A stretch of DNA of 61,537 nucleotides from Flavobacteriales bacterium (GTDB taxonomy: Bacteria; Bacteroidota; Bacteroidia; Flavobacteriales_E; Vicingaceae), in the NCBI GenBank assembly GCA_002401955.1, contig NVUQ01000015.1, positions 1 through 61,537 on the forward strand. Direction: 5' to 3'. Position 1 is the first letter of the stretch. Each line of letters starts with the position of its first letter. Of this stretch, positions 34,324 through 44,280 are shown piece by piece. The notes under the pieces are model-generated. The model was given only the letters and a program-made list of their open reading frames with translations, had not been told where the DNA came from and did no database searches. The translations under genes were made by a program, and so were the position numbers.

Positions 34324-34354
34324 TTTGAGAATATCATCTTAATAGTTAATTTAG
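34324..34354 (+). promoter_or_regulatory. Promoter-like element for M43 protease
   Basis: TTTG (34324-34327) is spaced 19 bp from TAATTTAG (34347-34354), which differs slightly from TAnnTTTG. The ATG lies 40 bp downstream. Confidence 0.4.
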
Positions 34355-34394
34355 AAACCTCAAATTAAAAACTAACTAAACTAACTAAATTAAC

Positions 34395-36530
34395 ATGAAA
34401 AAAATTACTTTACTTATTTCAGGGTTGCTTATAATTGGCTCTGGAATATTTGCACAAAAGCATTTAAATAGAAGTTCAAGTACTATCTCTAATCCTAATG
34501 GAAATAGATGCAGTACTACTGAGGCTATGAAAATGCTAAGAGATAAGAACCCTGCTGCTTTCGATGAAAGAAAAATTAAGAAAGAACTAGAATTACAGAA
34601 TTGGATAGCTAATAATTATGACGCTCAAGCTAAAAAAGCAATTATTACTATACCAGTTGTAGTTCAAATTTGGGCAAATACAAGTACAGTGCCTGATTCA
34701 AAGGTGACAGAACAAATCCAGCGTTTAAATGATGATTTTGGAAGAACAAACTCTGATGCTGGAAACACTCCTGGAGTATTTTCAGCAGTAGATTGCGAAA
34801 TACAATTTTGCTTAGCTACGGTTGATCCTGGAGGAAGCCCAACTACTGGTATTGTAAGAAAGACAGCAGGTGGCAGTCCAGTCAATTTAACAGTTGATTT
34901 ATGGAATACAAGTAAATATTTAAATCTATATGTTTATAGTATTGGAGGCGGAATTTTAGGATTCGCTTACTTATCATCTCAAGCTCCTAATAATGCCGTA
35001 CATATTGATAAGGATAATTTTGGAAACGGGAGTGGGCCATATAATTTAGGACGAACAGCTACTCATGAGGTAGGTCATTTTTTAAACTTAGAACATATTT
35101 GGGGAGATGCAACTTGTGGAAATGATTTTGTTTCTGATACACCACCAGCAGAACAGAATAATTATGGTTGTAAATCTCACCCATGGAGATTAGGAACTTG
35201 TCCTGGGAACACTACGGGTGAAATGTATATGAATTACATGGATTATGTAAATGATAACTGTATGAATGCTTTTACAGCAGGTCAAAAAACTAGAATGATT
35301 GCTGCTATTAATAATCATAGAGCAGGCTTATTAACATCTAATGCGGCCAATTGTTCTGCATTACCAGTAGATGCAATTTTTAGCGCCAATGTTACTACAA
35401 TTAATGCTGGTCAAACAGTTACGTTTACGGATGCATCAACAAGTTCAAATACGATTAACAGTTGGACTTGGGATTTTGATGTTGCTGGTTTAGGTGGAGT
35501 TTCTCCTGGTACAATGGGGAGTCAAGGACCTCATGTTGTTACTTATAATAATCCTGGACTATATACTATATCATTATTAGTAGGAGATGGATCAGGAACA
35601 GATACAGAAACAAAAACGGGATATATTGTAGTTAATCCAGTAGGAACAGTTAATTGTGATTCTACTGCTGCTGATTGGGATTGGGTTTCTGAAAGTTTTG
35701 GGCCTGCAAATTGGGCGCCTGATTGTAATGGTACAGCTACATCTGGTTATATTATGGGAGCTAACTGTTATGATGATTTTCAATGGTCATCTAAAGTTTC
35801 TTTTTCTGCTTCTGGTAAAGAATTAACAGATGTAATGTATATTTTTGTTCAATCTACAGGTACAGGAGTCACTAACTTAAGAGTGTGGGATGCCGATGGT
35901 GCAGGTCAAGATTTAAATGGAACAAATGTTTCTACAGCTCCAGGAACAATATTGTCATCTACTACTACTATTTCAGGAGCTTATTCTGCAAACTTAAATC
36001 AATTAATTAGCGTGCCAATTTCTCCAGCTGTTGCATTAACTGGTGATTTTTATATAGGTCATGATCACCCTACAAATCCAAGTGCCGGTGATACTTTAGC
36101 ATTGGGAACTGCAGTTGGTACTTCTGGTAATACCATTTGGGCTAATGAAGGTGGTGCTATTGGATGGAGAGATGTAGAGTATTGGGGTTCTGGTGCTGGA
36201 GGTGTATCTCCTTTTACTCCTTTAAACTATAAAGGAACAGTTGTAGCTGTTATTTGTGATATTGCTTCAGGAGAAAAAGAAATCTTAGGAGATCTTTCTC
36301 ATATTTCAATATATCCAAACCCTTCTTTAGGAACAATAAATATTGCCTTAACAGAAAAAGTAAATACTACTATTTCGGTTTACAATATGTTAGGAGAAGA
36401 AGTTTACATTATGACTAAAAACACGCAGTTGTTTACAGTAGACATGAACAAGCAACCTAACGGAGTTTATTTTGTGAAAATAAAGTCTGGAGATAATATT
36501 ACTACTAAAAAGATAATATTATCTAAGTAA
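34395..36530 (+). CDS. Secreted M43-family metalloprotease with PKD domain and T9SS tail
   Basis: The protein has 711 residues: a signal peptide (1-20, ending GIFAQ), a propeptide, a pappalysin-type (M43) protease domain with HEVGHFLNLEH (His224, Glu225, His228, His234 bind zinc) and the Met-turn MNYMDY, a PKD domain (about 328-418, with SWTWDFD), a beta-sandwich of about 200 residues, and a C-terminal type IX sorting tail starting ISIYPNPSLG and ending TTKKIILSK. It would cross the outer membrane by T9SS and be anchored or released outside. A second M43 protein begins at 56691. A terminator follows at 36552. Confidence 0.93.
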   Translation: MKKITLLISGLLIIGSGIFAQKHLNRSSSTISNPNGNRCSTTEAMKMLRDKNPAAFDERKIKKELELQNWIANNYDAQAKKAIITIPVVVQIWANTSTVPDSKVTEQIQRLNDDFGRTNSDAGNTPGVFSAVDCEIQFCLATVDPGGSPTTGIVRKTAGGSPVNLTVDLWNTSKYLNLYVYSIGGGILGFAYLSSQAPNNAVHIDKDNFGNGSGPYNLGRTATHEVGHFLNLEHIWGDATCGNDFVSDTPPAEQNNYGCKSHPWRLGTCPGNTTGEMYMNYMDYVNDNCMNAFTAGQKTRMIAAINNHRAGLLTSNAANCSALPVDAIFSANVTTINAGQTVTFTDASTSSNTINSWTWDFDVAGLGGVSPGTMGSQGPHVVTYNNPGLYTISLLVGDGSGTDTETKTGYIVVNPVGTVNCDSTAADWDWVSESFGPANWAPDCNGTATSGYIMGANCYDDFQWSSKVSFSASGKELTDVMYIFVQSTGTGVTNLRVWDADGAGQDLNGTNVSTAPGTILSSTTTISGAYSANLNQLISVPISPAVALTGDFYIGHDHPTNPSAGDTLALGTAVGTSGNTIWANEGGAIGWRDVEYWGSGAGGVSPFTPLNYKGTVVAVICDIASGEKEILGDLSHISIYPNPSLGTINIALTEKVNTTISVYNMLGEEVYIMTKNTQLFTVDMNKQPNGVYFVKIKSGDNITTKKIILSK

Positions 36531-36551
36531 TAGTTAAATTAATTAGTTCAT

Positions 36552-36583
36552 AAAGAGTCTCGAGAAATCGAGGCTCTTTTTTT
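36552..36583 (+). terminator. Terminator after M43 protease
   Basis: AAAGAGTCTCG and CGAGGCTCTTT pair with one G-T wobble around AGAAAT and end in a run of T. Confidence 0.88.
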
Positions 36584-36595
36584 ATGGATATTAGT

Positions 36596-36603
36596 TACAT
36601 TTG
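36596..36603 (+). promoter_or_regulatory. Promoter -7 element TACATTTG for mqnE
   Basis: TACATTTG matches TAnnTTTG and lies 21 bp before the mqnE ATG, just after the preceding terminator. Confidence 0.6.
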
Positions 36604-36624
36604 CTTAATATAAATATCTGATAG

Positions 36625-37767
36625 ATGGCCATAGAATTATTAAAAGAATCAATTACCGATACTACTTTATTGAGTATTGTTGATAAAGTAAAGAATGAAG
36701 AAAGAATTACTTCTGAAGAAGGTATTTATTTATATGAAAATGCTGAAGTAAGTTATTTAGGGACTCTTGCAAATTTCATTAGAGAAAGAAGACACGGAAA
36801 TAAAACTTACTTCAATAAGAATTTTCATATAGAACCAACAAATATTTGCGTTTTTGATTGTAAATTTTGTGCCTACTCTAAATTCTTACGTAATAAAGAT
36901 GATTTTGATGCTTGGGAGTTGAGTGAAGAAGAAATTATTGAAGCGATAAAAGCTTATGAAGGAAAAGATATAACCGAAGTTCATATTGTTGGGGGAGTTC
37001 ATCCTAAGATGGGATTAGAATATTTTAAAAATCTAATTAGTAAGATAAAAGAAATTAGGCCAGATTTGCATGTTAAAGCATTTACAGCTGTTGAGTTAGA
37101 TTATATGGCAAGAAAAGCCAAAGTTGGTTATGAGGAGTGTTTACAAATATTAAAAGATGCAGGGCAAGGATCTTTACCAGGTGGAGGAGCAGAGATATTT
37201 GATAAATCAGTAAGAGACCAAATATGTAAAGATAAATGTACGGGTGAAGAATGGTTAGAAATGCATGAAGCAGCTCACAATGTAGGAATGCCTTCTAATG
37301 CCACAATTTTGTACGGACATGTAGAAGAGCCCAAACATTTAATTGATCACATGAATCGATTAAGAGAGTTGCAAGATAAAACGGGAGGGTTTAATGCTTT
37401 TATTCCATTAAAATTTAGAAATGGAAACAATCAAATGTCTCACATTGAAGAGGTTAGTGTTGTTGAAGATTTGAAAATGTATGCCATTGCCAGAATATTT
37501 TTAGACAACTTTAACCACATTAAAGCATATTGGCCTATGATTGGTAGAAAAACTACTCAATTATTACTTTCTTTCGGAGTAAATGATATTGATGGAACGG
37601 TAGATGATTCTACAAAAATATATAGTATGGCTGGAGTAGAAGAACAAAAACCTGTAATGACTTCAGATCAAATGGTAGCCTTGATTAAAGGCGTTAACCG
37701 ACAACCAATTGAGAGAGACAGTGTTTACAATGAATTGAAAGATTATTCTGAAATGGAGTTGGCATAA
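36625..37767 (+). CDS. mqnE: Aminofutalosine synthase
   Basis: The protein has 380 residues. This radical SAM enzyme makes aminofutalosine in the futalosine route to menaquinone. The iron-sulfur motif is CVFDCKFC (Cys75, Cys79, Cys82), with the family's HIEPTNIC before it and CAYSK after it. Later family segments include QGSLPGGGAEIFD, NATILYGHVEE and AFIPLKFRNGNNQM. Length and order are canonical. Its presence implies menaquinone as the respiratory quinone. No other mqn gene is in the window. Confidence 0.96.
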   Translation: MAIELLKESITDTTLLSIVDKVKNEERITSEEGIYLYENAEVSYLGTLANFIRERRHGNKTYFNKNFHIEPTNICVFDCKFCAYSKFLRNKDDFDAWELSEEEIIEAIKAYEGKDITEVHIVGGVHPKMGLEYFKNLISKIKEIRPDLHVKAFTAVELDYMARKAKVGYEECLQILKDAGQGSLPGGGAEIFDKSVRDQICKDKCTGEEWLEMHEAAHNVGMPSNATILYGHVEEPKHLIDHMNRLRELQDKTGGFNAFIPLKFRNGNNQMSHIEEVSVVEDLKMYAIARIFLDNFNHIKAYWPMIGRKTTQLLLSFGVNDIDGTVDDSTKIYSMAGVEEQKPVMTSDQMVALIKGVNRQPIERDSVYNELKDYSEMELA

Positions 37768-37773
37768 AATCAC

Positions 37774-37781
37774 TATATTTG
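37774..37781 (+). promoter_or_regulatory. Promoter -7 element TATATTTG
   Basis: TATATTTG is a perfect -7 element 27 bp before the SRPBCC/GyrI gene and just after the mqnE stop. Confidence 0.6.
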
Positions 37782-37808
37782 AAACACTTAATTTAAAACT
37801 GAAATTAG

Positions 37809-38822
37809 ATGATTAAAAAAATAGGAATAGGATTAGTTGTGTTAATTGCGATGTATGTCGTATTGGCTATGCTAGGGCCATCAAATTATAAGGTAGAAAG
37901 ATCAATTAAAATTGCATCTGCTGTTGAGAATGTATATAACCAGACATCTATTTATGCTAATTGGGCAGTTTGGTCTCCATTCAAAAAAGCTGATCCTGAA
38001 GCTAAATATGAATTAGGAGATGATAATCAGAAAATCGGAGGATCATTAAGTTGGTCAGGTAATCTTTCTGGAAAAGGGTCGATGACTACGATTAAGGTTA
38101 CTCCAAATGAAAAATTCTTGTATAAGTTAGAGTTTGTTGAACCATGGTATATGGCAATGACTTCAAGTGGTGGATTTATTTATGAAGAACAAGAAGATTC
38201 AGTTTTGGTAACATGGTTTAATGAAGGTGATTTAGGATTTATGTCTAGACCAATGGTGTTGTTTAGGAGTCTTGAAGATCAAATTGGACCTCAATTTGAA
38301 CAAGGACTAGTAGCAATTAAAGAGATATGTGAAAATATGAAGCCTACATTAGTAGTCTCAGAAGAAACAGTTGAATCAAAATCTATTTTATATGTTTCGG
38401 AAAGTTCTAGTTTAATGTCTTCTGAAATAGGTGCGAAAATTGGAGCTGCTTATGGAGAGATTATGTCATTAGTAGGGATAGCTCAGTTAGAAATGGTTGG
38501 AGCACCTATGTCTATTACCAGAAAATTTTCTTTAGCAGAAATGATGGTAGAGTTTGATGCGGCAATTGTTGTAGATGAAATACCTGAAGGATTAGAAATC
38601 TCAGGAAGAATAGAAAAAGGAGATACTTATGCCGGAAAAGCACTTAAAACAGTTCATGTTGGACCATCCACTAATTTGAAAGCTACTTATGATGGTTTAA
38701 TCGCATATATTAAAGATAACGGTTACGAAATAAATGGTAATAGTTGGGAAGAGTATATTGATGATCCAACAAAAGTTCCTTCAGAAGAAGTGAGAACAAA
38801 TATTTATTTTCCTGTAAAATAA
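37809..38822 (+). CDS. SRPBCC domain protein fused to a GyrI-like domain
   Basis: The protein has 337 residues with one N-terminal membrane segment (about 5-22). A START/SRPBCC-type domain follows (about 28-175, including YANWAVWSPFKKADPEA), and the rest resembles a GyrI-like effector-binding domain (about 185-330, containing ETVESKSILYVSE and GPSTNLKATYDGLIAYI). Such two-domain proteins are common in Bacteroidota; they bind small hydrophobic ligands, but no reaction is known. It abuts the GDPD gene without a gap, so the two are translationally coupled. Confidence 0.85.
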   Translation: MIKKIGIGLVVLIAMYVVLAMLGPSNYKVERSIKIASAVENVYNQTSIYANWAVWSPFKKADPEAKYELGDDNQKIGGSLSWSGNLSGKGSMTTIKVTPNEKFLYKLEFVEPWYMAMTSSGGFIYEEQEDSVLVTWFNEGDLGFMSRPMVLFRSLEDQIGPQFEQGLVAIKEICENMKPTLVVSEETVESKSILYVSESSSLMSSEIGAKIGAAYGEIMSLVGIAQLEMVGAPMSITRKFSLAEMMVEFDAAIVVDEIPEGLEISGRIEKGDTYAGKALKTVHVGPSTNLKATYDGLIAYIKDNGYEINGNSWEEYIDDPTKVPSEEVRTNIYFPVK

Positions 38823-39584
38823 TTGGGAACCAACAATAAAATTACAGTAACAGGTCATCGTGGAGCAGGAGGTTTAGCTCCTGAAAATACATTGGCCTCT
38901 ATTCAATTAGCATTAGATTTAGGTGTTGATCGTATAGAAATTGATGTGCAACAAACTAAAGATAATGTTGTAATAGTTTTGCATGATCGTACGTTGCGTA
39001 GAACTACTACCGGTATTGGTTATGTAAAAGCAAAGACTTATGAAGAAATTTTAAAGCACAGTGCTGGTTACAAATACAATAAGTATTACATTAAAGAAAA
39101 AGTACCAACCTTAGATGAGGTAATTAAACTAATTGATGGTAAAGCTGAATTATTGATAGAAACCAAATACAGCTTTATGTATTATCCAAACATTGAGCGC
39201 CACATTGTTAATGTAATTAAGAGTAACAATGCTAAAAAATGGTGTAAAGTTATTTCGTTTAATGATAGAGCAATTTTTAGGGTTCATAAACTAGATCCAG
39301 AAATTAGAATAGGGAAATTGTTTGTTGGTAAACATGCTAATTTGCCTTTGTCATGGGATAAAGGGATGAATATGAAGCCTTTGAGACGGTATCATTTTGT
39401 AGATGAAATTATTGTAAAACATGTTTATGCTACGAAGAATATAATTGATAGAGTCCATGCAATGGGTAAGGAGCTACACGTGTGGACAGTTAATGACATA
39501 GAAACCATTGAAAAGTTAGTAGAACGAGGAGTTGATGGGATTATCTCAGATTATCCTAACTTGTTGATGAAGTATAAGAGGTAA
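38823..39584 (+). CDS. Glycerophosphodiester phosphodiesterase
   Basis: The protein has 253 residues, starting at TTG directly after the stop of the previous gene. No ATG exists before the catalytic GHRGAGGLAPENTL (about residues 11-24), so this start is forced. EIDVQQTKDNVVIVLHDRTL carries the second His and acidic metal ligands, and ELLIETKYS the catalytic acid. The family cleaves glycerophosphodiesters into glycerol 3-phosphate and an alcohol. No signal peptide is seen, so it is probably cytosolic. It may recycle lipid head groups. Confidence 0.93.
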   Translation: MGTNNKITVTGHRGAGGLAPENTLASIQLALDLGVDRIEIDVQQTKDNVVIVLHDRTLRRTTTGIGYVKAKTYEEILKHSAGYKYNKYYIKEKVPTLDEVIKLIDGKAELLIETKYSFMYYPNIERHIVNVIKSNNAKKWCKVISFNDRAIFRVHKLDPEIRIGKLFVGKHANLPLSWDKGMNMKPLRRYHFVDEIIVKHVYATKNIIDRVHAMGKELHVWTVNDIETIEKLVERGVDGIISDYPNLLMKYKR

Positions 39585-39639
39585 TCCCTTTTTTATTAAG
39601 TAGAATATAATGAGTATTCTTGTGTAAAATGACAGATAT

Positions 39640-41127
39640 ATGAAAAAAACAACTCTTATTTTTTTAGCGACAATAATGCATGTAGTAGTTTATGCTCAAG
39701 AACTTTTTAAAACTTCTGAGGCAATTGATAAAACAACTTCGATTACACTTGCGCAAATTATAGATCCAGGGTTTGAGGATTATGTTTTGTATAGAGTGGC
39801 AGAAGGTGCGACAATGGTTAGTCAAAAAAAATATTTTCTGAAAGTTGATAGAACTTCCTTAGAAGTAAAAGAAATAATTCAATTAGAAAAGAACAAATCT
39901 ATTAAGTTGAAAAAATCTTACCAAGAACTTATTGCAGGACCAAAATGTATTTATTTAACAGGTTATTCGGAGGATAAAGTTGAAAAAACTATTGATTTCT
40001 ATTGTAGTAAACTAGATGATACATTTGATAATACAAAGCCTCCAGTTAAACTTTTTACAGGACCTATACCTAAAGCTTCAGGAAGTGTTGCACTTTGTGA
40101 GAATACGAGTTTAAAATTAAATTTTGGAGGAAATATCATGTTTCTTCAAAATGAGACTAAAGACTTAATTACAATAAAATACACGGAACGTCTAAAAAGA
40201 GGTAAGCAAAAAATAGATGTTTATCACTGTAGAGTATTTGATTCGAATTTTAAAGAACTTTATAAAACAACTTGTGAAGAGAGGGCGGGGATGAGACTTG
40301 ATAATTTTAGTTATTTCCATTTTGATTATTTAGCTTGGAGTGATGGGGTTATTTCCGTTGACCCTCAAGATAAGTTTACACTTAAAATTATGAACGTTAA
40401 AAAAACTTCAGAACATTCTATTGCCTTAAAAAATGATAAAATGCACAATATTGAGGCAGTTAAAAATATGGGGAATGGAAAAATGATAGTTTGCGGAGCA
40501 TATTTGTCTGCAGAAAAAAGACATGAAGAGGGTGTCTTTAGAGCCGAAATTGATTTAAAGACAAATAAGCTTCTAAGTTATGAGAGACAAGAGATGACAC
40601 AAATCAAAAAACATAATAATCCAAGAGTTGCTGATTCATTTATTTCTGATGAGGGAAATGTTTATTTTTTATCTTGTTTTACTTTATTAGGAATAGGACA
40701 AAATTATGCTGTTTATTTTATTTCTAACACAGGAGAAGTATGGAGTAAACATGTTCCAATCCCGGTCCAAAATGTTGCAGTAGCAGGGTATTTACAAACA
40801 ATTAAACAGAGAGTATTTTTAAAGGATAATAATTTATGTATTTTATATAATGATCATAAAAAATCGCAAGAAATTGAGCCTAATAGTTTTGTGATGGGGG
40901 AGAAAATAGGGTCGATAAATTTACAGAAGCCATCGGGTTTGATTTCTATGCTTAAAATTGATAATAAAGGTGAGCTTAAACGAAAATCCTTTAAAATTGA
41001 AACTGGAGAGTTTATAACAGGTTTTTCTTCTAATGATGGCTATAATTTGTATTCTCCATCTAGAAAAGTTAGTGGAATTTCCTATAGTAAATCACGAGTG
41101 ATAAAATTTGATTTTAGTAAGTTCTAA
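39640..41127 (+). CDS. Secreted hypothetical protein (495 aa)
   Basis: I do not recognise a family. A signal peptide ends at about residue 19 (VVYAQ). The mature part is dominated by short beta-strand patterns (for example IYLTGYSEDKVEKTIDFY and MIVCGAYLSAEKRHEEG) that suggest a beta-propeller or similar repeated sheet fold. There is no T9SS tail. It precedes the GldN-like gene (141-bp gap, which holds a degraded ATCCTGAA repeat). It is probably periplasmic. Confidence 0.7.
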   Translation: MKKTTLIFLATIMHVVVYAQELFKTSEAIDKTTSITLAQIIDPGFEDYVLYRVAEGATMVSQKKYFLKVDRTSLEVKEIIQLEKNKSIKLKKSYQELIAGPKCIYLTGYSEDKVEKTIDFYCSKLDDTFDNTKPPVKLFTGPIPKASGSVALCENTSLKLNFGGNIMFLQNETKDLITIKYTERLKRGKQKIDVYHCRVFDSNFKELYKTTCEERAGMRLDNFSYFHFDYLAWSDGVISVDPQDKFTLKIMNVKKTSEHSIALKNDKMHNIEAVKNMGNGKMIVCGAYLSAEKRHEEGVFRAEIDLKTNKLLSYERQEMTQIKKHNNPRVADSFISDEGNVYFLSCFTLLGIGQNYAVYFISNTGEVWSKHVPIPVQNVAVAGYLQTIKQRVFLKDNNLCILYNDHKKSQEIEPNSFVMGEKIGSINLQKPSGLISMLKIDNKGELKRKSFKIETGEFITGFSSNDGYNLYSPSRKVSGISYSKSRVIKFDFSKF

Positions 41128-41268
41128 AGTTGGTTTACTAAGTCGAAAAAAGAAGTGAATTCCATTGAAGGATTTGCTTTATCTTATCCTGAACTCAGGA
41201 ACCCTATAAAAACAACAAATTACAATAGTTTACGTTAAGTCAATATTCACTTAATTTATTTAAACAAA

Positions 41269-42075
41269 ATGAAGGTAGTTAGCTATTTTTCATGTGTTCT
41301 AATTTTTCAGTTTTTCTTTAGTCTGAGAACAACTGCTCAAAATTGTTCTGATATTAAGGTTTTAGGGTTGAAGAAGATGTACCCTGTTAAACAACTTTCA
41401 ATAATAGATGAGAGAGATGTGATGTGGCACAGGAGGCTGTGGCGCGAAATAGATGTGACAGAAAAAATTAACCAATATTTATATTTTGGAAATGAAAAAG
41501 AAAAAAGAAATTGTTCATTTTATGATATGCTTTATAATGATTTGAGGAAAGGCTATATAAAAGCTTACGATCCTAAAAATGATCAGTTTACCAAAGAATT
41601 AACCGTAAATGAATTGATAAATTTAGTTGGAGATTCTGTTTATGATGAAAATGAAAAACTAATTTACAAGAAACTAGATAGCAGGAGTGTGGTCAAATAT
41701 TGGTTAAAAGAAGATTGGTTTTTTGATGGGAAATACTCAAAAATAGATGTTAGAATTATTGGGATTTGTCCTGTTAAAATAACGCTAGATAAGAATGGGA
41801 ATGTGTTGGGTTATAAACAGCTATTTTGGTTATATTTTCCTAATGTAAGAGGTGTGCTTACCAGTATGGAAGCCTTTAAAAAAGAAATAGATAAATCTAG
41901 AATTTCATTTGATGATGTATTTATTAATAGAATGTTTGATAGCTATATTATTCAAAAAGAGGGAGAACAAACGCAACATGTAAGAAGTCATAAAACAGAA
42001 TTAGACATTAAACTCGAAAATGAAAAAACAAAACAATATTCTTATAAAAGAGAAGTTGGTTTATGGGGGAATTAA
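41269..42075 (+). CDS. GldN/PorN-like protein outside a gldKLMN operon
   Basis: The protein has 268 residues and a signal peptide (1-24, ending TTAQN). The signature DVMWHRRLWREIDVTEKIN (about residues 46-64) is the hallmark of GldN/PorN, the periplasmic component of the type IX secretion core complex. Later parts (FYDMLYNDLRKGYIKAYD; VRIIGICPV) also follow GldN order. In GldN the gene lies after gldK, gldL and gldM; none of these is here, so this is an isolated or extra copy. It might replace or modify GldN in certain conditions, or serve a different secretion role. Confidence 0.82.
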   Translation: MKVVSYFSCVLIFQFFFSLRTTAQNCSDIKVLGLKKMYPVKQLSIIDERDVMWHRRLWREIDVTEKINQYLYFGNEKEKRNCSFYDMLYNDLRKGYIKAYDPKNDQFTKELTVNELINLVGDSVYDENEKLIYKKLDSRSVVKYWLKEDWFFDGKYSKIDVRIIGICPVKITLDKNGNVLGYKQLFWLYFPNVRGVLTSMEAFKKEIDKSRISFDDVFINRMFDSYIIQKEGEQTQHVRSHKTELDIKLENEKTKQYSYKREVGLWGN

Positions 42076-42079
42076 ACAA

Positions 42080-42113
42080 AAAAAGCTCTCCGTAATGTGA
42101 CGGAGAGCTTTTT
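42080..42113. terminator. Bidirectional terminator
   Basis: AAAAAGCTCTCCGT and ACGGAGAGCTTTTT pair perfectly around AATGTG. It lies between the convergent GldN-like and beta-propeller genes and has T-runs on both strands. Confidence 0.92.
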
Positions 42114-42136
42114 GTATTTAAGTTATGTTCTTTCTG

Positions 42137-44203
42137 TTAGTGTTGAACTACTACTTTCTGAGTAGAAGAATGTGTATCATTTGACATATGAACTTGGTAA
42201 ATTCCATTTGTCCATTCTTTAGTATTTACAAGAGTCGTATTATTTTTCATGAGAGTCGTGTAAACTAGTTTTCCTGTTACATCATAAACATTAACGTTTA
42301 TGTCATTTACTAAAGCTCCTTTTAAATTAATAGAGAAATTATCTTTAGCTGGATTAGGATAAATACTTAAAGTGTTTTCTAACTCTACGTTATCAACTCC
42401 TACAGTAGTACCCTCAATTCTGTTTACAGTGTTTGCATCATAATCAACATACCAAATTTTACCATTAGGTCCAATTTTAATACCCATAATTCCTGATGCT
42501 CCAGTAGCTATTCTTCCTAATTCTGTAGCAGGCATAGAGGTAATGTCATAAATTATTACATCTCCAGTAGAGTAATCACTTACAATCATTCTATCGTCAA
42601 CAATATCAATTCCTGCAGGTTCAACTAGTCCAGTAGTAACTACATTTTCTTGTGTATATCCTGTAATAATAGCATGTTCAGCAATGGATTCATAACCAAT
42701 AATGTTAGATCCTAAAGTACCTGAATTTAATTGAATTCTAAATACTCTATTATTTCCATAATCAGTACTATATACCCATCCATCATGTACTACCATGTGA
42801 CTTACCACTTTGTTGTTAGGGTCTTTAGCTACAGAGTTATCGCTATATCTATGGATAATAGCATCACCATGGTAAGAGTTTCCTGGTCCATGATCTTCTA
42901 CAAAATCATATCTTACTAGATCACTACTGTTTCCATCAAATACCCAAAAGACATTGTCTTCTTCATTTGCGATTCCTCTAGCATAAGGAGATTCGTGTAG
43001 CATATCTAAATGACTTCCATTAGTTCCTGGCCCAAAATTTTGTGCAAAAATGGATAAATCGCTCGACCATAGTGATGGACCAGTAAATGGAGCACCTCCA
43101 TTGTGGTTTGCATCGTATACTCCAGGAGAGTTTGCAAAATTTCCATTCTTACTAAAAGCAATTCCACTTGGTAATGACATAAAGTGCCATGCATTTCCAT
43201 CTACTTTTTGTTGATCTGTCTGACCTGGTTCTCCAGCATCATCATAAATTACAACACTTCCTCCATTTCCTTCAAGCCTTTGATTAATTACCCATAATTC
43301 TTTTCTAGCTAAAGCAGGGTGAAAATCTAAATCAGTTGGTTTATCTAATTGATCTGATACATTACCAATTTGTGTTATAACAGGAGTTACGCCTATATAA
43401 GAACTAATAATGTTTGGAATACTAGGTCCAACTTCAAAAGCTTTTGTTGTAGTATCATTAGATGCATCCCCATCAATATTTCCATTAATATTAGATGTCC
43501 ATACTTTTATTGTATGGGAACCTAAAGTTGCATTCCATTGAATAGGGTGCGTAAAATTATCAGCTTGACCATTTGCAATACTAAGGCCTGTTAAATTTGA
43601 GGTTTGAGTAGAGCCATTATCAACTTGGTAGTTTATATCAAGAGAGGTGATTGTGGTTAGTCCATAATTGAATAGCTTTCCTTTTACATCTTTTAACCCC
43701 ATATCGTCAAAAAGAGCAGGAGAAGAAATTGATGTTACACCAGCATCAAATGCAGAAGGCTGTGTTGCACAGAAAGTGAAAGTAGAGCCACTACCAGCCC
43801 CTACAAAAGTGTTGATACTAAAACCATTTACCTTAACATCAAAATCAGCACCACCATCGCCATAGTCATCAACAAAAATGATGTCATAACAAGCTCCGTC
43901 AGTTAAACACCAAGGGCCTTCATTATAAGTCTGGTTGTTTGCATATCCACCCGCAGGGTTATTTTGATTACCACCACCATTACAACCTACAGATGCGTTT
44001 CCTCCAGTAAAAATTGTTCCTGTCCCACAATTATTTCCTGTAGGAACCAATTCCCAATATATTTCTGACCCCCAGTTGTCAGTACCAACATCAATGGTTA
44101 CTTCTACTTGTCCAGTAGGGCATGGTTGGGCAAAAGCAAAATTTGCTGTAAATAATAGTGTAAATATTACTGTTAAGTTTCTTAATAGGTTAGTTTTTTT
44201 CAT
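42137..44203 (-). CDS. Secreted beta-propeller protein with T9SS tail
   Basis: The protein has 688 residues: a signal peptide (1-26, ending FAFAQ); a beta-rich N-terminal domain with acidic turns (about 28-150, including DDYGDGGADFDV); a CARDB-like sandwich (about 155-260); an NHL/SMP-type beta-propeller region (about 275-595); and a T9SS tail (about 608-688, from LSIYPNPAKDNF to QKVVVQH). It is expected on the cell surface. The function may be adhesion or carbohydrate or protein binding; no catalytic motif is seen. A promoter lies at 44224-44231. Confidence 0.85.
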   Translation of the reverse strand: MKKTNLLRNLTVIFTLLFTANFAFAQPCPTGQVEVTIDVGTDNWGSEIYWELVPTGNNCGTGTIFTGGNASVGCNGGGNQNNPAGGYANNQTYNEGPWCLTDGACYDIIFVDDYGDGGADFDVKVNGFSINTFVGAGSGSTFTFCATQPSAFDAGVTSISSPALFDDMGLKDVKGKLFNYGLTTITSLDINYQVDNGSTQTSNLTGLSIANGQADNFTHPIQWNATLGSHTIKVWTSNINGNIDGDASNDTTTKAFEVGPSIPNIISSYIGVTPVITQIGNVSDQLDKPTDLDFHPALARKELWVINQRLEGNGGSVVIYDDAGEPGQTDQQKVDGNAWHFMSLPSGIAFSKNGNFANSPGVYDANHNGGAPFTGPSLWSSDLSIFAQNFGPGTNGSHLDMLHESPYARGIANEEDNVFWVFDGNSSDLVRYDFVEDHGPGNSYHGDAIIHRYSDNSVAKDPNNKVVSHMVVHDGWVYSTDYGNNRVFRIQLNSGTLGSNIIGYESIAEHAIITGYTQENVVTTGLVEPAGIDIVDDRMIVSDYSTGDVIIYDITSMPATELGRIATGASGIMGIKIGPNGKIWYVDYDANTVNRIEGTTVGVDNVELENTLSIYPNPAKDNFSINLKGALVNDINVNVYDVTGKLVYTTLMKNNTTLVNTKEWTNGIYQVHMSNDTHSSTQKVVVQH

Positions 44204-44223
44204 AGTTTTAAGGTTAGTTTCTT

Positions 44224-44231
44224 CAAAAATA
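44224..44231 (-). promoter_or_regulatory. Promoter -7 element TATTTTTG
   Basis: On the minus strand TATTTTTG matches TAnnTTTG, 20 bp before the ATG at 44203. Confidence 0.55.
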
Positions 44232-44280
44232 GTTATTAATTAATTAGTTTCTATATGTTTATAAGGCTCATTGTTGGAAT

